Shown here: positions 40,484-49,111 of the stretch, piece by piece
Layout of the letters: each line of letters opens with the position of its first letter
Numbering within the stretch: the first letter of the stretch is position 1
Source of the DNA: Acidobacteriota bacterium
Lineage (GTDB): Bacteria > Acidobacteriota > Terriglobia > Versatilivoradales > Versatilivoraceae
NCBI GenBank assembly: GCA_022826755.1
Contig: JAJDUG010000040.1
Location: 1-54,376 of the forward strand
DNA: 54,376 bases
Reading direction: 5' to 3'
Program-made: the position numbers and the translations under genes
Notes under the pieces: model-generated
The model's database searches: none
The model's input: the letters and a program-made list of their open reading frames with translations, nothing else
What the model was told of the DNA's origin: nothing

Positions 40484-42328
40484 TCAGGGGGAATTGGCGG
40501 AAGCCTGGCGGCGATTTCCCCCCAGGACCATCAGGTGAACCTTCCCCACCGGCAGCAGCGGACCCACCTTCCCCGAAACCACGGGGCGGGCCCGGATGCG
40601 AAGGATACTGGGCATCCGCGTGGCCGGAGCATCTTCAGCGGCCACGACCATGATGGAGGTGGCTCCCTGTTGCGGCATATACCGTTCTCTGGGGCCCTGA
40701 TCCAGGTGAGGCGGGGTCTCCGGCCGATAGTCGGTGCCGGGAAGGACTTCCACGCCCGGGGGCAGTCCTTCGACCCGAAGGAGGATCTGTCCGGCAAACC
40801 CTTCCTCCTGCCCGGTGGTGACGGTCAGCTTGCCGGCTTCTCCCGGGACCAGGTTGAGCCGGTCCTGCTGGACCTTGAGCTCTCCGGCGTGAGGAATCTG
40901 GGGCCGCACCAGCAGGCGGTAGCGGAAGTCGGAAGCCCCGTTCCGCTGGGTGGTGTCGCGGACCCGCAGGGAATAGGCCCCTCCCCGCAGGAAGGTATGG
41001 ATCGTCTTGGGCTCGATGGTCTTGCTGTAGGAGAGGGCCTGTCGGACCACTCGCCGGTAGACGTTGCTCAGCACCACCCGGCCGGCTTCATCCAGAACGG
41101 CCCACCGTGGGTTGAAGTCGGGCAGGGTCGCCTCGGGGGTCTCCAGCTCGAAGCTGAGCTTCCGGCCGGGTTGGACCCGGAAGGAAACCAGCCTGTCCAG
41201 GTCGCCGGGCTGGTCGATGGAGCCCTCCACCAGGAAAGGGAGAGTCGCTTCCGGAAGCGGCCCGCCGCCGTCGTTGGGTTCCCGCTCGCCGATGATCGAG
41301 TAGGCGGTTGGACCGGAATCGCTCCCCGCCTCCTGCGGCGCCCCGCCGTTGCCCTCCATCGTCGCGCCCGCTCCGTTGCCGGGTTCCACCGTCCTGGCCA
41401 GGATCCGCCGGATGTGATCGGGCCGGAGGGGTCGGGAGAAGCTTCTTTCCCGCCAGGGTTCGGGTTCGGCGCCGTTGGCGGTGGCCGGTGGCCGTTGCGG
41501 GATCGCCGGGCCGCCGGGGGTGACCCGGAGCTGGTAGCTGAACTCGGCGCCGCCCAGGTTGTAGAAGGATCCCACCTCCAGCAGGTAGAGGCCGGACTGG
41601 CGGAGCCGGGCTTCGATAAGCGGGTTGGGTCGGGGATTGGCCTTGGACTTGTCGTCATAGTCCAGCCGATGGCGGCGGCCCTCGTCGAACCAGCTCCCCC
41701 GGGGCCGGTAGAGCGTCAGCACCGAGTCGAAGCCGCCCCTGTAGCCGGCTCGTCCCCCCATGGATGTTCCGGAGGGGTTGGAGATCAACTCGAGGCGGAG
41801 CTGTTGGCCCTCGGCGGCTTGTAGGGCGTAGAGGTCCCTCTCTCCGGGCCGGCTGATGACGCCGTTAATGGCGCAGGGAAAGGGGATCGTTTGGGGCTCG
41901 GAGGCTTCACCCGAGGGCGGGTTGCTCTCGGCCACCGGTGGGAGGTCGTGAACCAGAAACGCCAGCGGTCCCGAAATGCCCTGCGGGGAGACCACCCGCA
42001 ACCGGTAGCGGCCCGTCCCGGCCGAGGGGTCGATCCGCAGCCCCAGAGTCAGCTTCTGAGTCTTGGGGGACTTGTCCGATGGGTCGCCGTCGCTGGCGGA
42101 CTCCAACTCCTCGACGCGCTCAACGGTGGCGGTTACGCCCGCCCGATCGAACCGGACGGCATAGGCCCCCTGGAGGGACCGGCCCCGCAGGGCGGCCTCC
42201 AGTCGGGTCCCTTTCCTGCCGCCCAGAGGTGCAATCGAGAGGGCTTGGGGTTCCGATGCCTCGGACGTCGCAGGGATCAGCATGGCCATTACGACCAGGA
42301 TCCGAATTCGCTGGCTGGTGAGGATCAT
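40484..42328 (-). CDS. Secreted protein with PPC-type beta-sandwich domains
   Basis: A 614-residue protein with a signal peptide (RIRILVVMAMLIPATSEA). At least two pre-peptidase-C-terminal-like domains can be seen (AINGVISRPGERDLYALQAA with LRLELISNP, and FLVEGSIDQPGDLDRLVSFR with KLSFELETPEATLPD). An Ig-like C-terminal part follows (LRVEGLPPGVEVLPG). This type of PPC protein regularly sits upstream of DUF1549/1553 and DUF1501 genes, which is the order here. It probably binds a polymer or partner at the cell surface. ATG 42328 has GGAA 5 bases upstream; an upstream in-frame start at 42352 would displace the signal peptide. Confidence 0.78.
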   Translation of the reverse strand: MILTSQRIRILVVMAMLIPATSEASEPQALSIAPLGGRKGTRLEAALRGRSLQGAYAVRFDRAGVTATVERVEELESASDGDPSDKSPKTQKLTLGLRIDPSAGTGRYRLRVVSPQGISGPLAFLVHDLPPVAESNPPSGEASEPQTIPFPCAINGVISRPGERDLYALQAAEGQQLRLELISNPSGTSMGGRAGYRGGFDSVLTLYRPRGSWFDEGRRHRLDYDDKSKANPRPNPLIEARLRQSGLYLLEVGSFYNLGGAEFSYQLRVTPGGPAIPQRPPATANGAEPEPWRERSFSRPLRPDHIRRILARTVEPGNGAGATMEGNGGAPQEAGSDSGPTAYSIIGEREPNDGGGPLPEATLPFLVEGSIDQPGDLDRLVSFRVQPGRKLSFELETPEATLPDFNPRWAVLDEAGRVVLSNVYRRVVRQALSYSKTIEPKTIHTFLRGGAYSLRVRDTTQRNGASDFRYRLLVRPQIPHAGELKVQQDRLNLVPGEAGKLTVTTGQEEGFAGQILLRVEGLPPGVEVLPGTDYRPETPPHLDQGPRERYMPQQGATSIMVVAAEDAPATRMPSILRIRARPVVSGKVGPLLPVGKVHLMVLGGNRRQASANSP

Positions 42329-42496
42329 GTTTCCGGGATGGAGGCGTCTCAATTCCCGGATTCATTATGCCTCAAGCCGATTCGGCGATCAAAAAGACGG
42401 GGGTGGAGGGTTGAGTGGATTGGGAGCGGGGACTGTGCGGATCAGGCGGATTGGGATGCGTCGGTCCTTACAGTCCATTCCTGCCGATCCCGAGAC

Positions 42497-42528
42497 CCCG
42501 GCTGCCACGCGACTGCTGTGGCACCGGG
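42497..42528. repeat. Strong inverted repeat between the Kelch and PPC genes
   Basis: CCCGGcTGCCAC (42497-42508) pairs with GTGGCACCGGG (42518-42528) with one bulged C and a 9-base loop. An alternative outer pairing is GATCCC (42486-42491) with GGGATC (42526-42531). It lies 56 bases after the Kelch-gene stop on the minus strand. No U-tract follows, so it may be a factor-dependent terminator or a control stem for the next gene. Confidence 0.5.
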
Positions 42529-42583
42529 ATCCGTGGGACTCGAGGGATGGGTCGTGAGGGAATGCCCATAACATTCCAGCCGG

Positions 42584-44260
42584 TCACTTCAGACCCGACA
42601 GTTCGACCGTTTCGAAGTGAAGACGCTTGCCGGCACGCATGCTGGCCCCGCCCACCAGCAGCAGGCGGCCGTTGAAGGGCAGCATGCGGTGAAAGAAGCG
42701 GTCGTCCACGAGCTTGGCCGAGATGCGCCAGGCGTCGTTGCCCTCGTCCAGGACCTGGATGTTGCCGTTGAAGGTGCTCACCAGGAGGCGCCCATCCACG
42801 GTGAAGGCCGAGGATCCGAAGCCTTCCATTCCCTTGCCGCGGTCGGCGTCGGCCTTGGGGTCGATCAGGCTCGGCGCCTGGGACCACTGGCCGCTGGCCG
42901 GGTCGTAGACATCGACCCTGGTGGTCGGCCCACCCTTCTGCCGCATACCGCCGATGACGTACAGCTTGCCGTTCCGGTGTCCCAGGGAAACCGCTCGCCG
43001 CAGGAAAGGCGGCTCGGAAAGTGATTCCCAGACGATATTCTCCCGGGAAAGATCGGTCACCCAGGCCGTCTGGTGCCACTTCGGTTTTTCGCCACCCAGG
43101 CGCCAGCCACCGGCAACGTAGAGCTTGTCCCCGATCACCACGGCGTCATGAGACGACCTGGGCTCCGGCAAGGAGGGCAGCGGCTCCCACTTTCCGGTTT
43201 CCGGATGGAAGCGGACGAAATCGGCCACCGAACGCAAGTCGTGGTCGTCGTCCTCTTCGTTGTGCGCCGTGAATCCACCCACCCAATAGAGCTTGCCGCC
43301 ATGGGCCACCATGGCCAGTCCTTGAAGTCGCGGACCCGTGGCGATGACTTCCCAGGCCGAGTCCTTGCTGAGATTCAGGCGGCTGAGCTCGTCAGACTGA
43401 CTCGTGTTGGAGTAGTGGTGGGGCCGCCCGAAATGTCCCCCGTAAACATACAGCCGGTCGCCGATCACCGCGGCTCCGAAACTGGTGATTCCCCGGGGCA
43501 GGTCGGGATATCGAATGTCCTGCGTCGAGCGCAAGGATTCGGTGCCGGACAGCGTGTCGGCGCCGGCCTCGGCCACGGCAAACGTAAGCGTACTGTAATG
43601 CTGCGCTTCGTCGTATTTCCGACCGTCGAACTCGCCGCTTTCCTTCACGATCTGCCGGGCTCGAATCTGATAGGCTCCGCGCAACGGTGCTTTCAGACTG
43701 GCAACCCCCCTGGAATCGGTCTCGAGTTCCAACGGTTCGCCCTTGGGGGGAGATACGACGACCTGAGAGCCCTCCAGCGGCTGCCCATTCCAGAAAACGC
43801 CAATCATCATGGCACCGTCGATCAACTGCGGCACGACATCGAGATCGAGCTTGCGGGATCGGCTCAGGTCACTCTGTGCATCCGATTTCAGAGACTTTGC
43901 GTAGTAATTGAGCAGCAGGGACCGGTCACCATGGGAAAAGACGCCGAATAGACAAGTCGCCTCGATGACGCCCCGGTTCGAGGGCAGGTCGCCCCTGAAC
44001 CATCCCTTGCCGTCCGATTCGACTCTGTGGAGGTCGAGCGAGGCGTAATCCTCCTCAGCGCCGCGGTGCCAGACATTCAATCGAGTCACCATGTCCAGGT
44101 GCTTGGCTGCGTCCGGCTGAGCGGACTCTCCAAAATAGACCCGGACCTCCGGGTCGTTGCCGTCCCCGTTCTCATGCGCGACCCAGACGAAGTGGGCCCG
44201 GGCGGAACCGGTCGCCAGGACAAGTGCCAACATCAACCCCAACATGCGCAGCGTTGCCAT
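42584..44260 (-). CDS. DUF4198-like domain fused to Kelch beta-propeller, secreted
   Basis: A 558-residue protein with a signal peptide (MATLRMLGLMLALVLATGSA then RAHFVW). The N-terminal part (about 20-250) starts with AHFVWVA and has the layout of DUF4198 proteins, many of which lie beside metal-uptake systems. The C-terminal part (about 280-555) is a Kelch propeller with repeats such as GDRLYVYGGHF, GGKLYWVGGFT, GDKLYVAGGWR and NGKLYVIGGMR. ATG 44260 is chosen because GGAGG (44268-44272) lies 7 bases upstream; the frame continues upstream but without a leader. The promoter has a Fur-box-like spacer (see that entry), so iron or another metal may control it. Confidence 0.75.
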   Translation of the reverse strand: MATLRMLGLMLALVLATGSARAHFVWVAHENGDGNDPEVRVYFGESAQPDAAKHLDMVTRLNVWHRGAEEDYASLDLHRVESDGKGWFRGDLPSNRGVIEATCLFGVFSHGDRSLLLNYYAKSLKSDAQSDLSRSRKLDLDVVPQLIDGAMMIGVFWNGQPLEGSQVVVSPPKGEPLELETDSRGVASLKAPLRGAYQIRARQIVKESGEFDGRKYDEAQHYSTLTFAVAEAGADTLSGTESLRSTQDIRYPDLPRGITSFGAAVIGDRLYVYGGHFGRPHHYSNTSQSDELSRLNLSKDSAWEVIATGPRLQGLAMVAHGGKLYWVGGFTAHNEEDDDHDLRSVADFVRFHPETGKWEPLPSLPEPRSSHDAVVIGDKLYVAGGWRLGGEKPKWHQTAWVTDLSRENIVWESLSEPPFLRRAVSLGHRNGKLYVIGGMRQKGGPTTRVDVYDPASGQWSQAPSLIDPKADADRGKGMEGFGSSAFTVDGRLLVSTFNGNIQVLDEGNDAWRISAKLVDDRFFHRMLPFNGRLLLVGGASMRAGKRLHFETVELSGLK

Positions 44261-44315
44261 TCTGATACCTCCGCTAATTGATAAAACCATGAAGCCGCTC
44301 CCCGCAGGGAGCAGC

Positions 44316-44344
44316 ATTATAGTGAACATGAATATCATTTTCAA
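44316..44344 (-). promoter_or_regulatory. Sigma-70 promoter with Fur-box-like operator
   Basis: Reading the minus strand, TTGAAA (44339-44344), a 17-base spacer and TATAAT (44316-44321) make a near-perfect promoter for the DUF4198-Kelch gene. GAAAATGATATTCATGTTC (44324-44342) overlaps the -35 and spacer and matches the classical Fur box GATAATGATAATCATTATC at 15 of 19 positions. Binding would block RNA polymerase. A GCTCCC-CGCA-GGGAGC hairpin (44297-44312) lies at the start of the leader. Confidence 0.7.
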
Positions 44345-44526
44345 CGAATAACACTGCAGTCTTCCAAAGGAAGGGCCTGGCCATGGGGAATCAGGGAGTT
44401 TCCGTTGCGAGAGTTCTTGGCGGATGGGGATAGCCCGCTCGCGACTGGCCTCCAAGCGACAGAAAATGGTATGGTCTCTACGCTTCATTTCCGCGTCTAC
44501 AGAAGCGGGTTGCTGGGAGGTCCGCG

Positions 44527-45006
44527 ATGGACGGCTGGGCAACGACCTGGTGGTTCTGGGTCCTGTTGGGGCTTGCGCTCCTGTTTCTGGAACTGGTTAC
44601 GCCCACCGGCTTCTACCTCCTGTTCTTCGGTGTGGCCGCCGTCCTGGTGGGTCTGCTGGCAGCCGTGGGTCTGGACGGGCCGGCCTGGCTGCAATGGCTG
44701 CTCTTTTCCCTGCTCTCGATCGGCAGCCTGCTGTTGCTGAGGGGGCGCTTGCAGGAGAGGATGCGGCGCGCCGCTCCCACTCAGCCGGATAACGACCTGG
44801 TGGGCCGGACGGCCCAGGCCCTGGAAAACATTGCCGTGGACGGCTATGGACAGGTCGAGTTGCGCGGGACTTCCTGGAGAGCCAGGAACGTGGGCTCGGA
44901 GCCTATTGCCCCGGCGGAGAGCTGCCAGGTCGACCGGGTCGAGGGCGTGGCGTTATGGGTTCGCAAACCCTACTCTTTTGAACGGGTGAATGGAGGGAAA
45001 CACTAA
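44527..45006 (+). CDS. NfeD-family membrane protein
   Basis: A 159-residue short NfeD protein. The first part has two or three membrane helices (WWFWVLLGLALLFLELVTPT, FYLLFFGVAAVLVGLLAAVG and a third up to residue 78). The C-terminal part is an OB-fold beta-barrel (LVGRTAQALENIAVDGYGQV, RARNVGSEPIAPAESCQV). NfeD proteins accompany stomatin-like proteins and organise membrane microdomains. GGGAGG precedes the ATG. Its stop overlaps the ATG of the SPFH gene, so the two are translated as a unit. Confidence 0.9.
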   Translation: MDGWATTWWFWVLLGLALLFLELVTPTGFYLLFFGVAAVLVGLLAAVGLDGPAWLQWLLFSLLSIGSLLLLRGRLQERMRRAAPTQPDNDLVGRTAQALENIAVDGYGQVELRGTSWRARNVGSEPIAPAESCQVDRVEGVALWVRKPYSFERVNGGKH

Positions 45007-45953
45007 TGACTGCCGAGCTGATCGTACTCTTCCTGCTGGCGCTGCTGGTACTGTTCATTCTGGCCAAGACCGCCGTGGTGGTTCCCCAGCAGAGCGCCTA
45101 TATCGTGGAACGGCTGGGTCGGTACAGCGGCACGCTGAACGCGGGGTTCCATATTCTCATCCCCTTCCTGGACGTCATCCGCTACAGGCATTCCCTGAAG
45201 GAGGTTGCCATAGACATTGCCGAGCAGATCTGCATCACCCGCGACAATGTCCAGGTATCGGTGGACGGAGTCCTCTACCTCAAGGTGCTCAACGCGGAGA
45301 GAGCTTCCTACGGCATCACCAACTTCGTCTTCGCCATCTCTCAACTGGCTCAGACCACCCTGCGCAGCGAAGTGGGCAAGATCGAGCTGGACCGCACCTT
45401 TGAAGAGCGGACCAACATCAATACCGCCGTGGTGAGCGAACTGGACAAGGCCTCCGACCCCTGGGGAGTGAAGGTCCTGCGTTACGAAATCAAGAACATC
45501 AAGCCCCCTCGGGATGTGCTGGATGCCATGGAGAAGCAGATGCGGGCCGAACGGGAAAAGCGGGCGGTCATTCTGAATTCCGAGGGTATTCGCGACGCGG
45601 CCATCAACGAAGCCGAGGGCAGGAAGCAGGAGGTCATCAAGAATTCGGAAGCCAAGCGCACCCAGCAGATCAACGAGGCCGAAGGAGAAGCCGCCGCCAT
45701 TCGCAGCGTGGCCGGCGCCACCGCAGAGGGGATCGTCAAGGTGGCGGAAGCCATTCAGAGCCCCGGTGGAGTTCATGCCCTCCAACTGCGGGTAGCCGAG
45801 CAGTACATCGCCGAATTCGGCAAGCTGGCCAAGGAAGGAAACAGCCTGATCATGCCGGCGTCGGTGACCGACGTCGGGTCCATGGTGGCCATGGCCATGA
45901 ACGTCATCAAGCAGGGCAACTCCACCGGCTCTCCACCCTCCAAGGGCCGGTAA
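45006..45953 (+). CDS. SPFH/stomatin-like membrane protein (paraslipin, QmcA type)
   Basis: A 315-residue protein with one N-terminal membrane anchor (LIVLFLLALLVLFILAKTAV). An SPFH domain follows (PQQSAYIVERLGRYSGTLNA, RHSLKEVAIDIAEQ, CITRDNVQVSVDGVLYLKVL). Next is a long coiled coil rich in Glu, Ala and Lys (RAEREKRAVILNSEGIRDAA), and a short tail. It probably oligomerises into membrane rings and supports envelope quality control together with the NfeD protein encoded immediately upstream. The ATG uses the last base of the NfeD stop codon. Confidence 0.92.
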   Translation: MTAELIVLFLLALLVLFILAKTAVVVPQQSAYIVERLGRYSGTLNAGFHILIPFLDVIRYRHSLKEVAIDIAEQICITRDNVQVSVDGVLYLKVLNAERASYGITNFVFAISQLAQTTLRSEVGKIELDRTFEERTNINTAVVSELDKASDPWGVKVLRYEIKNIKPPRDVLDAMEKQMRAEREKRAVILNSEGIRDAAINEAEGRKQEVIKNSEAKRTQQINEAEGEAAAIRSVAGATAEGIVKVAEAIQSPGGVHALQLRVAEQYIAEFGKLAKEGNSLIMPASVTDVGSMVAMAMNVIKQGNSTGSPPSKGR

Positions 45954-45974
45954 GCGGAATACCTGCCTCCGCAC

Positions 45975-46066
45975 GCCTGAAACAACAGAAAAAAAGAGCT
46001 ATCCACCAAGGCACACGAAGGACGACGAAGGGCCACCAAGAAAGACAATGTTCTTGACCCACTCAA
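45975..46066 (+). repeat. Most complete copy of the dispersed repeat
   Basis: It begins GCCTGAAACAAC (45975-45986), 21 bases after the SPFH stop. It continues with TATCCACCAAGGCACACGAA, CGAAGGGCCACCAAG (46026-46040) and AATGTTCTTGACCCACTCAA (46047-46066). Parts of this unit recur at 26351-26436, 35611-35700 and 36151-36203. It is non-coding here. Confidence 0.7.
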
Positions 46067-46126
46067 TGGGAACAGCCCTTGGGTTCGGGTGAGGGAAAAC
46101 GCAGCCAGTCAGCTTCCCTTGCCACC

Positions 46127-46172
46127 GCCTCTCGTCCTGTCAATCCTGTGCATCCTGTGTATCGATGTTCAA
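46127..46172 (-). repeat. Second repeat family, copy A (ACACAGGATGCACAGGAT)
   Basis: On the minus strand the unit reads TTGAACATCGATACACAGGA and continues TGCACAGGAT, a 3-base variable stretch and CAGGACG. It matches 53539-53584 with only a few differences. The 5-alpha-reductase-like reading frame enters it after SDYR and picks up a tail (LNIDTQDAQD) and a stop. Confidence 0.75.
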
Positions 46173-46664
46173 GCGGTAGTCGGAGGTCACGTTCAAGGCC
46201 GCTCCCATCAGGAACAGAACCGCGCCGGCCATGAAGCGGCCGTCCAGCAGCCACTCCCGTGGATAAGCGGCCGCGTATCCCAGGAACCAGCCGTTGAGCA
46301 GGCCGTTGATGACATTGAAGGCGAAGCCCGAGGCGCAGGTGATGACCGGCATGGGCCGGCTGTAGCGCGGAACGATCCAGGGCCACACCAGGGTCCGGTG
46401 GGCGTAGTGGATCACCCAGGCGGCGACCAGCAGGTCGGCTACCAGGTGCCGGTTGCCGCCCGAGAGGTAGAGTGCCGGCAGCACGCCCAACGCGGGCAGT
46501 TCCATGACCACCCAGCCCCAGCGCGCCGACATCCGCGGACCGCGGGGGGTTCCACCGGTGCGGCCGACGTGGTCGGTGCCCACCAGGCTGTAGATGAAGA
46601 CGGGTACCGCCAGTGCGGCCCACAGCACGACCATGGTGTCGAAGCCGGACAAGTCGAAACTCAT
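46140..46664 (-). pseudogene. Truncated steroid-5-alpha-reductase-like (DUF1295-type) membrane protein
   Basis: A 174-residue frame with intact GGGGAG and ATG. Membrane helices and family blocks typical of 3-oxo-5-alpha-steroid 4-dehydrogenase-like proteins are present (ARWGWVVMELPALGVLPALY, VIHYAHRTLVWPWI, FNVINGLLNGWFLGYAA, ALNVTSDYRL). Family members continue after the SDY region for about 90 residues, including the conserved GGLF...NYLGE...W part needed for NADPH binding. Here the frame ends instead in ten residues encoded by a dispersed repeat. No continuation is found downstream. I therefore call it a broken gene, although a short protein could still be made. Confidence 0.7.
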
Positions 46665-46689
46665 GCTTGCACTCCCCGGGAGGTGGGGC

Positions 46690-49095
46690 TTACTCCATCC
46701 GGCGGATCCACTCGCGGATCAGCTCGACGGCCTGCCGGTCGACCAATGAAGTCGCCAGTTGGGGCATCTTGCCGCGGCCGCGGGTGGCCATCCGGTGGAG
46801 CAGTACGGAGCGGTCCGGATCGCCGGGAGCCACCAGCCTGGCCTCGGGGATATCGAACTTGTGGTGCAGGGGTTCCAGGTCCACCATCTTCATGTCATCC
46901 AGGCTCTTGGAGAACTCCAGCGAGATCTGGGAGTTGCCTCCACCCGCCTGCACGTGGCACTGGGCGCAGTTGGAGTGCAGGTAGGAGCGGGCCCGGGTCT
47001 CAAGGGGTTCCCGCGGGTCGTAGGGATCGACCAGGCTGGGGAAGGCTGACGACCAGTGAAAGGGCAATTCGGCCGGGATCACCGCCTGGCCGGCGCCGGC
47101 GGCCGTGATTTCCTCCACCCGCGAGTCCAGCCGGTAGCGATTGACGCCGCTCTCCTGCAACCGCTTTCGCAGGGACCGCTTGTCCCCGTCCGACCAGGCC
47201 GGCTTCAACACCCCCAGGTAGTGCAGCGCCTCCAACTGGTTGGCGCGGACCCCTCCATAGTCGTGTTCCTTGTTCATCTGGAGCGTCGACAGACCCAGCA
47301 CGAAGTTGGCGGCCCGGCTGTGGCAGACCATGCACTCGCTCCGGCTGGGGAAGCGCCAGTCCAGCCAGCGCTTTCCGCCTTCTGCCGGATCGATTTCGAC
47401 AGACGCATCCAGTCCTTCGCTCCCGACCAGGTGGGCCTCGGTCTGTTCCCGGTTCCAGGCATAGGAGTAGCCGACCCATTCGCCTTGCCGGCGGGTCAGC
47501 AAGCGGGTCTCGACCCAATGCCGCTCGCCGCCGCTTTCAGAGTCGAATCCGAACGACTTGACCAGCACCGTCCGGTCCGGGAAGCCCCAGCCCAGGTTGG
47601 AAGTCATGTCTGCGTCGGCCTGGTTCTGCCCTTCGTGCCGCCCCTCGGCCGGCGGCAGATAGAGTGACCGTTCCTTGAAGGCGCCGTCCGACCACAGGGG
47701 GGCGTTCACCGAGTAGGGGATCATGCCGGGAGCCAAGCGGTGGCCGGCAACCGAGGCAAACAGGCCGGTCCGGCTCAGGCGCCGGGGGAAGCGTTCGCTG
47801 CTGTCGGGCGCGTCGTTGACTTCCAGGGAGTAGAGTCCTCCCCTGCCCTTGTCTCGGTAGTCGAGCACCAGCAGGTTGCCGTCGGCGTCCACCTCGAAGG
47901 CGACGATGGCCAGGGGGGTGTCGGCCAGCTCTCTGTGCCAGACCACTTCCCGCCCCTCCACCCGGGCGCCCCAGATCTTGCCGGTGGAATAGTCGCCGTA
48001 GATGTAGGCGCCCCGCAACTCCGGGAACCGGTCCCCGTAGTAGACCAGGCCGCCGGTCATGGAGCGGGCTTCGGAGTGCGGGTGTTCCAGCAGGGGCCTG
48101 GAGACCGGAGTCGGTCCCAGCTCGCGGTTGGCATAGAAGATGTGGCTGCCCTCGTAGACGCTCCAGCCGTAGTTGGCCCCCCGTTCCACCAGGTAGACCT
48201 GTTCCCAGAGGTCCTGTCCGTTGTTGCCCACCCAGAGATGCCCGGTACCGGGGTCCACCGCCATGCGCCAGGGATTGCGAAAGCCGTAGGCCCAGGTCTC
48301 GGGGCGGGCCCCCTCCGTGCCGATGAAGGGATTGTCCGGAGGCACCGAGTAGAGCCGCCCGGGATCGGGGCGGTCGACGTCGATCCGAAGCACCTTGGCC
48401 AGCAGATGGTCCAAACCCTGGCCCTTGAGATTGGTGTCCGAATCGCTGGTCCCGTCGCCGGAAGTGACGTACATGAGGCCCTCGGGACTGAAGGCGATGG
48501 CGGCGCCGTCATGTCCGTTGGACTCCCATTCGATGATCACCTCGGCCGAATCGGAGTGAAAACGGTGGGGTGGCGCGCGGTCCACCCGATAGCGGGTGAT
48601 GCGAACGCGCTTGTCGCCCTCCCCAACCCGGTCGTTGCTGCCGATGAAGAGGTGACCGTTCTGCTTGAAGGCGGGATGAAAGGCGATGCTGTAGGCCAGC
48701 GATTTCCCGAAGTGGTGCAGGACTTGGTAGGCGCCGTCAACCGGGTCTCCGGTGGTCCGGCACAGGCGCGGCTCCGCTTTCCCGGGATCCTGGTCGATGA
48801 ACCACAACCTGCGGCTTCCCGGCTCCTTCACCACCACCACCGGGTTGGTCAGCGAGAGCTTGGGGAAAACCCGCACCACCCGGTAGGGGAGAGGCGGGTC
48901 GGGGGAGCCGGCCACCCGCGAGGGCACGGTCGTCCATCGGCTCTTGAGTTGCTGCAGGGCGTTGGGCCCGTTCCGGTCGGTCCCGGCCGAACCCGGGCCA
49001 AAGGCGGCCAGCAGGACGAGCAGGCCCACCGGCAGGCAGAGCCGAACCAGTCCCCGTGGAAGAGCGGGCGGCATGGTGGTGAGGCGGAATCGCAT
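46690..49095 (-). CDS. PQQ-type sugar dehydrogenase fused to a dihaem cytochrome domain
   Basis: An 801-residue secreted protein with a signal peptide (LVRLCLPVGLLVLLAAFGPG). Residues about 70-420 are a six-bladed glucose/sorbosone-dehydrogenase propeller (LAYSIAFHPAFKQNGHLFIG, FSPEGLMYVTSGDGTSDSD, ETWAYGFRNPWRMAVDPGTG, RGANYGWSVYEG). The C-terminal half resembles SO2930-type dihaem c-type cytochromes (YSVNAPLWSDGA, WVETRLLTRRQGEWVGYSYA), with haem sites CMVCH and CAQCH. The fusion can pass electrons from sugar or alcohol oxidation straight to c haems in the periplasm. It follows the nitrilase-type gene by 16 bases. Confidence 0.82.
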   Translation of the reverse strand: MRFRLTTMPPALPRGLVRLCLPVGLLVLLAAFGPGSAGTDRNGPNALQQLKSRWTTVPSRVAGSPDPPLPYRVVRVFPKLSLTNPVVVVKEPGSRRLWFIDQDPGKAEPRLCRTTGDPVDGAYQVLHHFGKSLAYSIAFHPAFKQNGHLFIGSNDRVGEGDKRVRITRYRVDRAPPHRFHSDSAEVIIEWESNGHDGAAIAFSPEGLMYVTSGDGTSDSDTNLKGQGLDHLLAKVLRIDVDRPDPGRLYSVPPDNPFIGTEGARPETWAYGFRNPWRMAVDPGTGHLWVGNNGQDLWEQVYLVERGANYGWSVYEGSHIFYANRELGPTPVSRPLLEHPHSEARSMTGGLVYYGDRFPELRGAYIYGDYSTGKIWGARVEGREVVWHRELADTPLAIVAFEVDADGNLLVLDYRDKGRGGLYSLEVNDAPDSSERFPRRLSRTGLFASVAGHRLAPGMIPYSVNAPLWSDGAFKERSLYLPPAEGRHEGQNQADADMTSNLGWGFPDRTVLVKSFGFDSESGGERHWVETRLLTRRQGEWVGYSYAWNREQTEAHLVGSEGLDASVEIDPAEGGKRWLDWRFPSRSECMVCHSRAANFVLGLSTLQMNKEHDYGGVRANQLEALHYLGVLKPAWSDGDKRSLRKRLQESGVNRYRLDSRVEEITAAGAGQAVIPAELPFHWSSAFPSLVDPYDPREPLETRARSYLHSNCAQCHVQAGGGNSQISLEFSKSLDDMKMVDLEPLHHKFDIPEARLVAPGDPDRSVLLHRMATRGRGKMPQLATSLVDRQAVELIREWIRRME

Positions 49096-49111
49096 TCCTG
49101 GCCGGTCCGGG

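Noticed and set aside
38717-41824. Open frame of over 1000 codons on the plus strand, antisense to DUF1549/1553 and the PPC gene
   Set aside because: It is a GC-rich shadow frame with no domain signal. The minus-strand frames have signal peptides and recognised motifs.
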